Shown: piece by piece, positions 47,165-57,439 of the stretch
How the letters are laid out: each line of letters starts with the position of its first letter
Position numbering within the stretch: the stretch's first letter is position 1
Assembly: GCA_035772405.1 (NCBI GenBank)
Contig: JAYKKM010000504.1
Coordinates: 2,561,001 to 2,625,000, forward strand
Direction: 5' to 3'
From: Chrysogorgia sp. JL179-B06
Taxonomy: Eukaryota > Cnidaria > Anthozoa > Scleralcyonacea > Chrysogorgiidae
DNA length: 64,000 bases
Made by a program: the position numbers and the translations under genes
Notes under the pieces: generated by a model
What the model saw: only the letters and a program-made list of their open reading frames with translations
Told to the model about the DNA's origin: nothing
The model's database searches: none

Positions 47165-47860
47165 TATTGGATGAGAAGATCATAAGGAAGATAAGGTGGT
47201 GAATATAGAAGAGGAGGCTAACAAATTCGAAGAAGACTAGGAAGAGGATGATAACGAGGAAGATAAGGATCAATAAAGATACGGATGGAGATGAAGACGA
47301 AATTGGGAGCGAATGATGAGGAGGTGGATAAGGAAGAAGCCTAGGAGGATAAGGATTAATAAGCATAATGATGAAGATGGGGAGGATGAAAATATAGTGC
47401 AGGATGAAAACGAAGAAAAATAGATAGAGGATAAAGAGGATGATAAGGACTAATAACGATAAGGATGAAAATGAAGACGAGGAGGGTGGAAATGAAGAGT
47501 AGATGGACAAGGAAGACGATGAGGAGTAAGACAACTAAGAGGATAAGTACTAACAAGTATATGGAAGAAGACGGGGATAGTGATGGTGAGAATGAAGAGT
47601 AGGAGGATAAGGAAGAAGACTGGGAAGGTGAAGATGGCGAGGTAGGAATACAGTATAAAGAAAAAGGAGGATAACGAAAAATCTGGTAGGATGAACACAA
47701 CGAGGAGGATACGGAATAATAAGGATGATGCCAAAGGAAGGGCGAGAATGAAGAAGAAGAGAATAAGGAAGAAGACTAAAAGTAGGGAAAGGAGATAAAT
47801 ACGAGTAGGATAAAGATGAATATGATGAAAATGAGGATGATAACTAAGGATAATTTTCGT
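47165..47860. repeat. Purine-rich (polypyrimidine on the minus strand) intron tract
   Basis: About 690 bp of GGATAAGGAAGAAGA-type words are almost free of pyrimidines on the + strand. It fills the intron between the exons at 47163 and 47886. The serine/proline/leucine-rich minus frames across it (47124-47734) are composition artefacts. Confidence 0.8.
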
Positions 47861-47885
47861 TTGATTTGGATATACAGCACATAAC

Positions 47886-48227
47886 TATGGAATTCACATA
47901 AATCCTCCACAACTGTAAGATTGTTACCGTCTGAACTGATCCAATGTTTCTCTGAGATAAAAGATTCCGTTCCAGAGTCGGTAGATCTTTTTTTCTCTTG
48001 GTTTAATGGGAGATAGTTAGGCCTAGGAGGACCATCAAGAGAATCCATCGAACTTTCGCAAACGCTGCTGTTCACATCACTGGTGCTGTCAGTTCGTAAA
48101 GCTTCTTGAAGAAGATTTGTTAAACTAGCCAGCTGCACTTCGACAGGATTTCGAAGAGTTCTAGTGTTTAGAAATTGAAAAAACAAATCACAGTAACGGA
48201 TTGATTTCGTTGTTAGACCAGCAGTTT
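47886..48227 (-). CDS. SKT/SRCIN1-like gene, helical and acidic-serine exon
   Basis: The exon follows acceptor TTTTACTCCCTCAG. It enters in phase 1; a GTTATG donor at 47886 gives the phase 1 needed by the next exon, although that donor is weak. The peptide opens TAGLTTKSIRYCDLF, then NPVEVQLASLTNLLQEALR, then a serine/acid-rich stretch with SSVCESSMDSLDG and a PPRPNYLPL proline patch. The incoming phase does not fit the exon at 49521, so a short exon is missing between them. Confidence 0.65.
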
Positions 48228-48665
48228 CTGAGGGAGTAAAAATATAGATGTTTTATGAGCGGAACGTCCGATGTATTCGCTTGGTAATAATGACAGAACT
48301 CTTTCAGAGTAAAGAAATCTAAATAGGAATCAAAACGTTAGACCTCCTATTCAATATTTCGATATTTCGAAATTTCATATTTCGATATTTCGAAATATAT
48401 TCAATATTTCGGCAGTATACAGCAACTTTTTAGTGATTTTGGTTCGTATTTCAATACTACTTTTATACCATTATAAAATAAATCTAAATACAGTTATATT
48501 AATTTCACTAATCTGAATTCTACATTTTTGTGTGGTATCTCAGCCAGCACTGCTACTGGCCAAAATTAATATGCAAGAATTACACATTCAAACAGTCTTG
48601 AGAAATTGGTAAGTACTTTTATTATATGTCTAAGAAAGATGGCGCACGCTGATTGGTTCGTGAGA

Positions 48666-48729
48666 GGTCCGGAAAAAAGCGTATTGCCCTCCCGGCGCTG
48701 TGAGAGGGCAATACGCCTTTTTCCGGACC
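48666..48729. repeat. Compact hairpin
   Basis: GGTCCGGAAAAAAGCGTATT and GCCCTC on the left face GAGGGC and AATACGCCTTTTTCCGGACC on the right, around a 12-base loop (one indel in the A run). Confidence 0.85.
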
Positions 48730-49034
48730 AGTAAGTTTTGGCGGGAAAAATTCTGAGTTGATTTAGATGAAAATAAAAGCGGATTTGAGTATGTTCGTTG
48801 AAAAAGTTCGAACAATAACACGTCCTGGAACATTAGTGCTGCTTTTCATGAAAGCTGTTTATCTATAAGTGAAGAAAATGAATGCCTAACGACCAGTAAC
48901 GCTGTAAACATGAAGCGAAATCAACAAGCTGAGAGGTAAGGTAAACGGCAACATCTGAAGACAAACACAACGTTAAAAACAGAGAACAAAATGAACCAAA
49001 AGCCATATAATAAATGTCTTATTAACCTCGTTTG

Positions 49035-49140
49035 CTTGGTCTGTACGCGGTAAAGTATTTGCCTTCGGTTTTTTCGCACAGACCTCGCGCCTTCGGCGCT
49101 CGGTCTGTACGAAAACCTCAGGCAAATACTTTACCGTACA
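49035..49140. repeat. Hairpin repeat GGTAAAGTATTTGCC family
   Basis: GTACGCGGTAAAGTATTTGCC faces GGCAAATACTTTACCGTAC across a CGGTCTG/CAGACCTCGCG loop. A related, weaker copy lies at 49990-50095, and a piece at 38037. Confidence 0.75.
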
Positions 49141-49520
49141 GACCTCGCACTCGGTTAATAAGTCTTTAGTAATAATCACAAGAACTTAAATGGATTTAGG
49201 TAGTTCATATATAAATATTTATCTCTATTTTATGCAAGAATACTTATCAATGATCGAGAAGTTGACAGAAGCTGGTTAAAAGAAACGGTTCAGGTAACTA
49301 GTTTATAATCAGTTCTCCGTATTTTCAATTCGTTGGAATGTGTATTAAATTTGCAGTAAAAAAATTCCAACATTTTTGAATTTTGATGAAGGAGTAATAT
49401 TTTCATAACCCCAGGGAGTCTATGGTTTTGACGCTCATTTTTCAGTTAATTGTGCAGTGCGGTATAAGAAATGTCTAACCATAGTATAGAGGTCCTTATC
49501 TCCGATGAAAGCAGCCTTAC

Positions 49521-49691
49521 CTTTTGCTTTCATGACCAAGGCTTTCACCAAGACCCGGGAGGTTGACCATTCTTGTGGGAGAATTGGGTTCATTAACCCA
49601 AGAATTGGAAATATCATAGTGGTTAAAAGAGGGACGAGGAGTCAACTCAAAAGATTGCACCTCTGCATCTTGTAAAGGGTGACATTTATTG
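49521..49691 (-). CDS. SKT/SRCIN1-like gene, linker exon
   Basis: A 171-bp exon lies between minus acceptor CTAATTTTTCAG and donor AAAAG|GTAAGG. It enters in phase 2, matching the exon ending at 50331, and is open to the donor (AEVQSFELTPRPSFNHYD ... NSPTRMVNLPGLGESLGH). It leaves in phase 2, which does not fit the next exon found (48227). Low-complexity linker; no domain. Confidence 0.6.
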
Positions 49692-50129
49692 CTGAAAAAT
49701 TAGATAAAGAAAGCTATAATAACTGGTGAAGAAATAAAGCGAAATAGTTTAGCGAAGAGGTGAGGTAAATGGCAACATCTGAAGACGAATTCAGCGTTAA
49801 TAACAGTGAAGAAAATAAACCAAAGACCATATAATAAATTGATTATTTACCTCGTAGTACTACTCAGAATTAACCTAACGAAAAACGCGTTAGAAACGCG
49901 GACGGAAGCGTTTCGCCCGCGTCTGGAACGACTTTCAACCGCGTTCCGAACGCAAACGCAGTGTTAGGTTATTTCTGAGCGGTACTATATGCTCGGTCTG
50001 TACTGGAAAGTATTTACCTTCGGTTTTATCGCACAAACCTCGTTCCTTCGTTGCTCGGTCTGCACGAGAACCTCTGAAAATACTTTCGCATACACGATTA
50101 AGTATAGTCCTTGTGTTAATATAATTATA

Positions 50130-50290
50130 CACTGCTGTAGTGAATGTTGGAGAGCTTGGAGTAGACAGACGATACATCATGGACGATCGTCAAACTTATA
50201 TCCTCAGAAAAATGTTTCTGAGTCCCGGACAAGAATCGAACCTGTAAACTTCTGGTGAGTTTGACGATCGTCCATGTATCGTCTAATAAG
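50130..50290. repeat. Dispersed foldback repeat
   Basis: CTGCTGTAGTGAATGTTGG, CGATACATCATGGACGATCG and a mirrored TTTGACGATCGTCCATGTAT recur at 46240-46378 and 62345-62475. The middle carries GGACAAGAATCGAACCTG, on the minus strand a tRNA B-box-like word, so a tRNA-derived short element is possible. Confidence 0.5.
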
Positions 50291-50330
50291 TCTTTGATAT
50301 TGATTTTAATGACAAATATAAAAATCGTAC

Positions 50331-50684
50331 CCATGAACTGCAGGATTATGTTCTACTTTAGATATTTCCCCAGCCAGCACACCACTAGGACTCACACCTG
50401 CACCACGGTTAGGTTTCGGAGTACTAGTCTTTATTCCTCTCCTGATCGTTCCTTGGGAACTCGTGTATGGGTGTCCGTGAAACGAGTAGCTTCCTACTCG
50501 CGCACGTGAAAATCCTGCGGGGGCGCTGGCTATAGAATCTGCTTGGCTGACTTCTGAGGAGAAGCTATTTGATCGTCGGCGTTCTTCAAAAGAAACGTTC
50601 TTACTGACCATCTGGTGGCGTCGATTACGACATGGCTTCTTTTTTGGTCCAAGTAGTTTTAAATGACTTCCAGGGAGAACGAGT
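50331..50684 (-). CDS. SKT/SRCIN1-like gene, end of AIP3-like domain and serine-rich linker
   Basis: A 354-bp exon lies between minus acceptor TTTAACCTTTACAG and donor ATGG|GTACGA, in phase 2 on both sides. It completes the domain begun at 52116 (VLPGSHLKLLG directly follows the ELEDV of the previous exon) and then runs into basic, serine-rich sequence (FEERRRSNSFSSE, SFHGHPYTSSQG, TPKPNRGAG). Such phosphorylatable linkers are usual between the two conserved regions of p140Cap and SKT. Confidence 0.7.
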
Positions 50685-51204
50685 CTGTAAAGGTTAAATT
50701 TAAAGAATATATCGTTATTTAAAGTGCCTATCTCATGTTTTTATACTTTCAAAGACAAATCGGTTAATATTATCATCAGTTAAAGTTTCCCCTTCATACC
50801 ATTTTGCTTTTCTAAAGTAATTATTCACTGGAATTTAAGTTGACCCGGGACACACTTTAAAGGACATTGGCAACAAAATTTAAGTTTGTCTAATATAAAA
50901 GAACTCGTAAAACTAGAAATACGATTCCGCAATAATCCCCTCGCTCGCCTTTTCTAAGAGTTTCTTTTCCCCAACCATGGTCCCCAGTGCCCAGACCGCG
51001 TATTTGTATTTGTCATAATGCATGAGTCAATTCCAAACTTGACCAGCCCCCCAGGAAAGGACCCGGGTATTTGATTTTTTTAAGAAATATAGTGCTAAAT
51101 TCGGTAGTTACGGTTGTTTAATAGTGCCCGATGTATGTTTATGTCTTCGAAGTAGGTGTCCAGCGTGTCTTTTATATATTTATTTATGAAATAAATAAAA
51201 ATAA

Positions 51205-51850
51205 TTAAAGTGCCTATCCCATGAAAAATTCAGTTGTAAAATAACTCTTTTGTTTGAAAGAACTCTTACAACTTTTTCCATATCTCACTTCACTCTCGAG
51301 ATATTAAGATTTGTTTAATATGTAAATGATCATACTTATGACATCATACTGCATAATGACTTATTGAAAACGCTATATCCTTGAGATTATGTAATGAAAT
51401 CACTTGAAATGCAGATGCATGTGCGTGGATGTATCCAATGACGTCAATGACACATGAAATATATTACATCAAATATATTACATCCATGACACATCAAATA
51501 TATTACATTGTAATATATATATGGATTTTAGATTTAATTAGCTCATATTTTAATATCTTTTAGATAAACTCATGTAAAGCGCTTATATCTATATGTATAA
51601 GCGCTATATAAGATGTATGTTATAGCGCTATATATGTTATTATTAAATCATCAAACGATTCCATGTGATAATGGTATGTTTTGTGATGTAATAAGTATGA
51701 TCTTTTACATATTAAACAAATCTTAATATCTCATGAGTGAAATGAGATATGAAAAAGTTTTAAATGATTAGTCTTTATAGTTTCAAGAGTTCTTTCAAAC
51801 AAATTAAGAGTTATTTTACAACTGAATTTTTCATTGCGTAGGCACTTTAA
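51205..51850. mobile_element. TTAA-flanked foldback element (AGTGCCTAT family)
   Basis: TTAA at 51205-51208 and 51847-51850 bracket inverted ends AGTGCCTATCCCATG and AGTGCCTACGCAATG. Arms of about 170 bp match (TTCAGTTGTAAAATAACTC, TTAAGATTTGTTTAATATG and mirrors). It is the same family as 10510-11169 by its first nine bases. Confidence 0.8.
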
Positions 51851-52115
51851 ATAACCACGAATGCAGAAAGATTTTCCTCATCGTCATGCGTACTTTTACT
51901 AATATCCCTCAAAACAGGAAAAATCTTTCCTCATTAACATGCATGAGCGTGAACATCCAAAGAGTATTATATCAACAAACGAGAACCGCTTTTCCGCCAT
52001 TCCTTTCTTGAACGTCGAAAGAAAATGCTTAAATGTTGCAACTATTTCTATACTGTAGTCAACTGTACTTCATCATACTATAGTATGATATACTATTACT
52101 TTAGCATATACTTAC

Positions 52116-52314
52116 TTCACATCTTCCAATTCTTTGAAAGCTTGAGAAAAATGATCTTTGATGAGTAGAATGCAGCGATCAGCACCAAATTCATACTTTT
52201 CTAGTTCACATTTAAAATTACTCTGGAACATCTGTCTGATTCGTCCAAGGCTGATACCCTCTTTTGGTAACTGTACTTGTTTTATTTTGTCTTCGCACTG
52301 TAACCAGATTGCAC
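52116..52314 (-). CDS. SKT/SRCIN1-like gene, AIP3-like N-terminal domain
   Basis: A 199-bp exon lies between minus acceptor ATTTGTTCCTAG and donor GTGAA|GTAAGT. It enters in phase 1 (fits 60180) and leaves in phase 2 (fits 50684). The peptide AIWLQCEDKIKQVQLPKEG, LGRIRQMFQSNF, CILLIKDHFSQAFKELEDV follows the order of the conserved N-terminal domain of SKT (KIAA1217) and p140Cap (SRCIN1), related to yeast AIP3/Bud6: a strand V.LQ, LP.E..S...IR.LF, I.IKD ...YELEDV. In that family the protein is a scaffold acting on Src signalling and cortical actin. A profile search would settle it; I compare from knowledge of the family. Confidence 0.65.
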
Positions 52315-52565
52315 CTAGGAACAAATGATTATTATTATTATGATTATTGATTACCACTCGATTAAACCAAATAATATTAATTTTCCTTCTCTTGGGAGAG
52401 TTACGTTCATCGTCAGTAGTTACATTCATCGTTGATATATTGTTTCTCTGCATGTCCAAAGGCCTTTAGAGCTACCGATTATAATATGATGCTGCTTAAT
52501 CAAACGCTTCTTGACTGGACAATATATCGTATATATCCTTTTGCCGATGTTCTGCTGTGCGTGTT

Positions 52566-52600
52566 TGATGACGTTAGGTCATCATGAAACTCGGAGTAAT
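52566..52600 (+). ncRNA. Hammerhead-like motif
   Basis: TTGATGA, a stem-forming CGTTAGGTCATCAT, then GAAAC and TCGGAGTAA. The 3' words equal those of the palindrome at 28051-28178. The first C of CUGANGA is U. Confidence 0.45.
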
Positions 52601-52924
52601 AACATCAATCTTCGAACTATATCTCGCTCTGTCATGAAGATATTGAGCACTCTATACATTCTATATATTGGAGTGTCGGAATATATACATTTTTGAGACC
52701 AAACCGAGATCAGTTGCGAAAAATGCAACATCAAGGCATTCCGGCTGGAATTGAACACGTGAGTAGAATAATAGTCACAGCTACGACTTTGATGACTCAG
52801 CATTTTCCCGGAGTGCTGACATCGGACTCACATGTGCGCGCGCATGTGGACTGGAAGAAACGTAATAAGTGAAATTTGTTTCTCATTGGTTCAAGTGACT
52901 AGGTTTCATGTAATATATGAAACA

Positions 52925-53075
52925 TGAGGAAGAGTGTTTCATCAGGATATCCAAACACCGAGATGTTTGTTGAAAACCGAGGCGAAGCCGAGGTTTTTTA
53001 ACAAACTTCGAGGTGTTTGGATATCCTGATGAAACACACTGCCGAGTGTTTCATATTACATCTCAAACAAATCAG
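52925..53075. repeat. Foldback repeat, GTGTTTCATCAGGATATCC family
   Basis: GAGTGTTTCATCAGGATATC and CAAACACC at the left are mirrored by GGTGTTTGGATATCCTGATG at the right around an AAAACCGAGG/CCGAGG loop. A half copy lies at 54110-54180. Confidence 0.8.
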
Positions 53076-53212
53076 TATTTTAAGAGAAAATCGAGGTGAA
53101 AGTTGGCTTAAATTTATGTAATTTCTTCCTCCGATATCCAAACCACCGTCTCGGTGCTGATTTCCTTTGTTTTCTGCTCATGAATTATTAATGAGTTTGA
53201 GATGTAATATTT
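53050..53212. repeat. Direct repeat, second copy at 54605-54770
   Basis: Words ATTACATCTCAAACAAA, AAAGTTGGCTTAA, CCTCCGATATCCAAACC, GGTGCTGATTTCCTTTG and CATGAATTATTAATGAGTTT occur in the same order in both copies. Confidence 0.8.
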
Positions 53213-53808
53213 GAACAACGACAGCGAGTGTTTCACCGGGATATCCAAACACGAGAAAACAATGTATGAAAACACGAGCGCGCAGCGCGAGTGTTTTTGT
53301 TAATTGTTTTCGAGTGTTTGGATATCCCGGTGGGATACGAGCTGGAGTTGTTTAAATAGCTTCTCAAATGAACACAAGTATAGGTTATATTTGATTGGAT
53401 GATATTCTCTCATGGGAGGGTTATGTTAATAGTTGGGTGGTTTTTGCATTTCAAATTTTTAAGCAGTTTGCCAGTCGTTTGTCATTGTTCTTGTCAGAGA
53501 TGAACAAGAAAGGACCAATAATTTTTCGTCCAGAAAGGACAGAAATGGAAGAAAATATATTAATTGAAAAAGCAATTCCGGCAGCGACTAAATACAAGAC
53601 GAAATGGGCTATCGGAATATTCAGAGAATGGCAGAGCAATAGAGCTGTTCGAGATGTTACGAGCAATGAATCCGGTTGCAAAATACAAGATTTAAGCACT
53701 CATGTTGAGCATTTCAACGGCGAAAGCTTAGCATTTTGTTTTCATACATTGTTTTCTCGTGTTTGGATATCCCGGTGAAACACTCGCTGTCGTTGTTCAA
53801 ATATTACG
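53213..53808. mobile_element. Foldback element carrying a gene fragment
   Basis: About 70 bp at the left (TTGAACAACGACAGCGAGTG, GGGATATCCAAACACGAG, AAAACAATGTATGAAAAC) are a near-exact inverted copy of the right end (53737-53808). A second, shorter copy of the inner end lies at about 53288-53335. The coding piece at 53395-53735 lies between. Confidence 0.8.
53395..53778 (+). pseudogene. Crypton/DUF3504-like core-binding domain fragment
   Basis: An open + frame has ENILIEKAIPAATKYKTKWA followed by IGIFREWQSNR. This resembles the helical N-terminal (core-binding) segment I(P).(N/A)T.....WA...F..W... that starts Crypton-type tyrosine recombinases and ZMYM/KCTD1-type host proteins. The last 17 residues are translation of the foldback end, so the gene is cut off before any catalytic domain. 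The source may be a captured host or Crypton exon. Confidence 0.4.
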
Positions 53809-53905
53809 TGTAACATGACGTTTAATATTGTGAGTAACAAATAGTGATTTGAGAAATAAAAGTTTGTGTATTTTGGTTTCTTTTTTTAAGCAAATTCTAT
53901 AGTTT

Positions 53906-53973
53906 GCATACGTAATTAGGATATTTGAGGAAGATCACTAGTGATCTTCCTCAAATATCCTAATTACGTATGC
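53906..53973. repeat. Perfect 68-bp palindrome
   Basis: GCATACGTAATTAGGATATT with TGAGGAAGATCACT is followed immediately by its exact complement; there is no loop. Confidence 0.9.
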
Positions 53974-55019
53974 CGATTAAATGTATTGTAGTGTTCTGAG
54001 ACTAGGTGTTTGACTTAGTTATCCAAATGCCATCCCGTGACTAGATGGGTCTTTATTATTGGATAATTAGCTCATGAATTATTAATGAGTTTTAGAAGTA
54101 ATATATGAAACACCAGGAAGAGTGTTTCATCAGGATATACAAACGCCGAGAGGCTTGTTGAAAATCGAGGAGAAGCCGGGAGGTCTGCCTTGGCAGAGTT
54201 GTCATGGCGACCTCTTACTGCTTCCAATCTTATCCAGAACCCAGGATTGGCTGGATTGCTCAATTGCTTACTCATTGCTTACCTCGATTGCTATGCTTGC
54301 TTACTAGCGTTTGCTACTTACGGCACCTACCTCCAATTTCAACGAATATCTAGCAGTTAAATAGGCATAAGTTATATTTTAGACGTGTTCAATTTAACAC
54401 GGACAAGTAGAATCATTAACTTTTAGCAGTTTAAATTAATTTCAAACTACCAAATTATTGTTTATATGTAAATGTAATCAACGAAAGAACACCAACGACA
54501 TAAATTTATTAAAATGTAATCATGTTTTCATTTCGTATTGAGAGTGCGTTATTATAGTCAGTCGGTTGAAGTGAGCTTACACCCCCATGTCAAATTTTCT
54601 GAGTAAGGCCCTGTTCATATTACATCTCAAACAAACCAGTATTTAAAAAAATTGAAGTAAAAGTTGGCTTAATTTACGTAATTTATTCCTCCGATATCCA
54701 AACCTCCGTTTCGGTGCTGATTTCCTTTGTTTTCGATTCATGAATTATTAATGAGTTTGAGATGCTGATAGGAGAACGTCAGGGTTTTTTTCGTGCGAGT
54801 GGGGGAGAATTTTGCAAGTGCAATTGCAAATTTTATTAACGCGAACAAAAAATTTGTATTGCGTGGGTCCGTGAAAATTCTTTAAAAGAGAGACATGGTT
54901 TAAAAAATGTGTTGTTGAGTTAGGGTAAGCATTTGGCGCACTAGTTCTATTTAAGGATAACTTTCATTGTAAGAGATGGCTTCTTGAAATGTTCTTTGTA
55001 AAATCTCTGGCCACAGACA

Positions 55020-55440
55020 AATTGATGAGAGTGAGATATTTCTAAGTCACCGTCAAAGTCTCATTGAGGAGAAAGTGTTATACGGCTGACGAGGTTGTGT
55101 CCGAGATTTGTAAATTGGTGGTGCAGAACAGCAACGGGTGTCGTATCGACCATCCTAGTCAAAGACAACACGATTGTCTTATGATGGAAGCAGAAGAAAA
55201 GATCTGGGTGTAAATTGATTGACATGTGCTTTAGACGCTGTGTCCGAGGCGATTATTGTTGAAGTTTTTTATGAACAGTTTGCAAGACGTAAAACCTTTG
55301 GTTAATGGTTTGGAGATGCTACAGTATATATGTCAGGATTTGAGAACTTTATTTTGCGTGAAAAATAGAGAACTGCTTAAACGTCGGGCTCTTGAAATCT
55401 TGTATTAGTTTAAGTAATGTTAAATACAATTGAGGGCCAT
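55020..55440 (+). pseudogene. Remnant, probably Polinton-associated
   Basis: The + frame reads YTADEVVSEICKLVVQNSNG then CRIDHPSQRQHDCLMM up to a stop at 55211; another short frame follows (FMNSLQDVKPLVNGLEMLQ). I recognise the CxxDHPSQxxHxCLM style only as a recurrent sequence near Polinton-type elements. Direction and place fit the polymerase fragment downstream. No function can be given. Confidence 0.35.
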
Positions 55441-55734
55441 GTATATTGTTTTACTGCAATTTCGTGCCGCAATTGGCCATCCTTTCTTATCAAAATCTCC
55501 AGGCACACTTGATATCTTCTTACATCTAAACATTTTGATAGGTATAGAATAGGAATGATTTATGAGTAAATGAAATCGATAATATAGGACGACATGTGTA
55601 CACTGAAGAGAAAGAGAAACTTACCGTTGTCTTCCATGTTATTTTGTATACGAAATGGTGTTAATTTCTGGCAACGAGCTGTTGTATCTACTGCGCAGGC
55701 GCAGCAGATAACACGTTGGGAGGCTGGTAAGTAA

Positions 55735-55805
55735 GCAAGTACAAGCTAGCAAGCAAGTAAGTAAGCAAACAAGTGAGCAAGTAAGCAAGTGAGCAAGCAA
55801 GTAAA
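55735..55805. repeat. (AAGCAAGT/AAGTGAGC)n tandem
   Basis: About nine imperfect units of AAGCAAGTAAGT/AAGTGAGC. Confidence 0.8.
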
Positions 55806-56019
55806 AATTCTATTTTGCCTCCATGTTTGAAGAAACAAAGTTATATAAAAATAGAAAAATGAATAAGATTATTATATAAAAATAGAAAAATGAATAAGCA
55901 TATTATACATCTTTTTGGTATTTTTTAAATAAAGAACTAAATCATAAATAACTGTCAATATAGCTAACTGTTTTAATTGTCTCAGAGATATACTCTGCTA
56001 CACCAAAATAAAATATTCC

Positions 56020-56275
56020 GTAATCAGAGTATAAAGATAAGAGCTCAGCTCAATATACGTAAATGTATTGCCATAATAATATGTAAACAAGTCAAGTTTT
56101 AGAACTTTACTTGTTTCCATATTATTATGGCAATACATTTATACGTAAATGTATTGCCATAATAATATGTAAACAAGTCAAGTTTTAGAACTTTACTTGT
56201 TTACATATTATTATGGCAATACATTTAAGTATAATTATTGAGCTGGGCTCTTAACATATTTATACTCCGATTACG
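56020..56275. repeat. Cluster of nested palindromes
   Basis: An 80-bp hairpin (ATGTATTGCCATAATAATAT with GTAAACAAGT and mirrors) occurs twice in tandem, and both are enclosed by an outer inverted repeat, GTAATCAGAGTATAAAGATA against its mirror near 56245-56272. Confidence 0.85.
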
Positions 56276-57435
56276 CTTTCCGCCCGGAAAATCTATAGCC
56301 AAGATCTCTTCCGTGTTCTTGAAGTGTCCCCACGTCTCCAAAGAGAGTATATAAAAGGGTATCATCATCCAACATATTGAGATTGGCTGAAAATCTAAGG
56401 TAGACAATCTGTCAACCAATTCCAAAATAGTTCTCGTATTACAACTGTTTCTTGACAATAAAGCATAGCGTGCTTGACAAAATTTTTTAAATTTCGGCCA
56501 CAAGAATTACAAAACATATCTTTGTCATTTCCATTGAACCGCACACCAGCAACAAGGAATGATCCATAAAGGATATTAACAATTGTACACACATGTTCCT
56601 TCATTGAACTATTTTCTTGTGCTAGTTTTAACCACATATTAGGTGCCAAATATTTAACAACATATTGGTATAACTGAAGTCCTGGCTTGCTTTGAATTTT
56701 TAACTTCCATGCTACATTCTCTGAATTTCTAATAGTCTCAGTCACAAGCCTTTTCCATTCATATTTACTTGGAAAATATCCAGATTTCAAAAATTGATCC
56801 ATGTGTCTCCACATGTCATATTTCTCTAAAACTATTACGCTGCATTTCCATTTCCACCTTATCAATCATAACATGAATATTCTAAAACGCTAAGCAATTA
56901 CCCACGTGCAGAAGATCCTGATGTTCCACTAAATAAGTCTAAACATATCCTGACAAAAGTATTTTGCACCTTTACCAATTTTTGTAGTCCAGTTCGTTTG
57001 AGTCTCCATAATTCAGCTCCATATACCATTTTCGGTAGACCAATTATTTTCCATAATTTGATAGCAACCAGGGGTTGATTCCATTTATCCTGCGGCCCAT
57101 GTTAGTTAAACCAATCCCAGAACTCTGGCCTAACCTAACTGCTTCTAAAAACGGCTGTAGGCTATTATCTACATGCCATATTTTACCAAGATTGCACCAG
57201 ACTTTCCTTTCCGCAATTTCATTATCTCCAATGGACCATTTACTTTGTGTGTTAATTAACAAGGAGTATTCCGTCCTACAAATATTAAAACCACTGTTTT
57301 CCCTTTATTAAAGGTTAGTCTCCATCTCAAACTATATTCATGTAGTCGTACAAGCATAGAGTCAAGACCAATTTTTAATCTTGACATCATAGGATCAGCG
57401 AACATTGGTGACCAGACATACGAATTATCCATATT
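56225..57435 (-). pseudogene. Non-LTR retrotransposon 3' fragment
   Basis: Minus pieces in order: LTFNKGKTVVLIF with a degraded YADD region (FADP) near 57400; YGAELWRLKRTGLQKLVKVQ (56920-57040); then 156 codons (56865-56395) ending in the zinc motif CNSCGRNLKNFVKHAMLYC. This is the palm/thumb end of RT and the C-terminal zinc knuckle of a jockey/CR1-like element. Frameshifts separate the pieces. It lies antisense inside the Polinton remnant. Confidence 0.65.
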
Positions 57436-57439
57436 TTAT

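Noticed and set aside
47124..47734. Three overlapping Ser/Pro/Leu-rich minus frames
   Set aside because: Composition effect of the polypyrimidine intron tract; no domain, and overlapping in different frames.
48973..49179. 68-codon minus frame
   Set aside because: Mostly translation of the hairpin repeat at 49035-49140.
54072..54275. 67-codon minus frame with a plausible-looking sequence
   Set aside because: Runs across the half foldback at 54110-54180; no link in phase to the adaptor exons.
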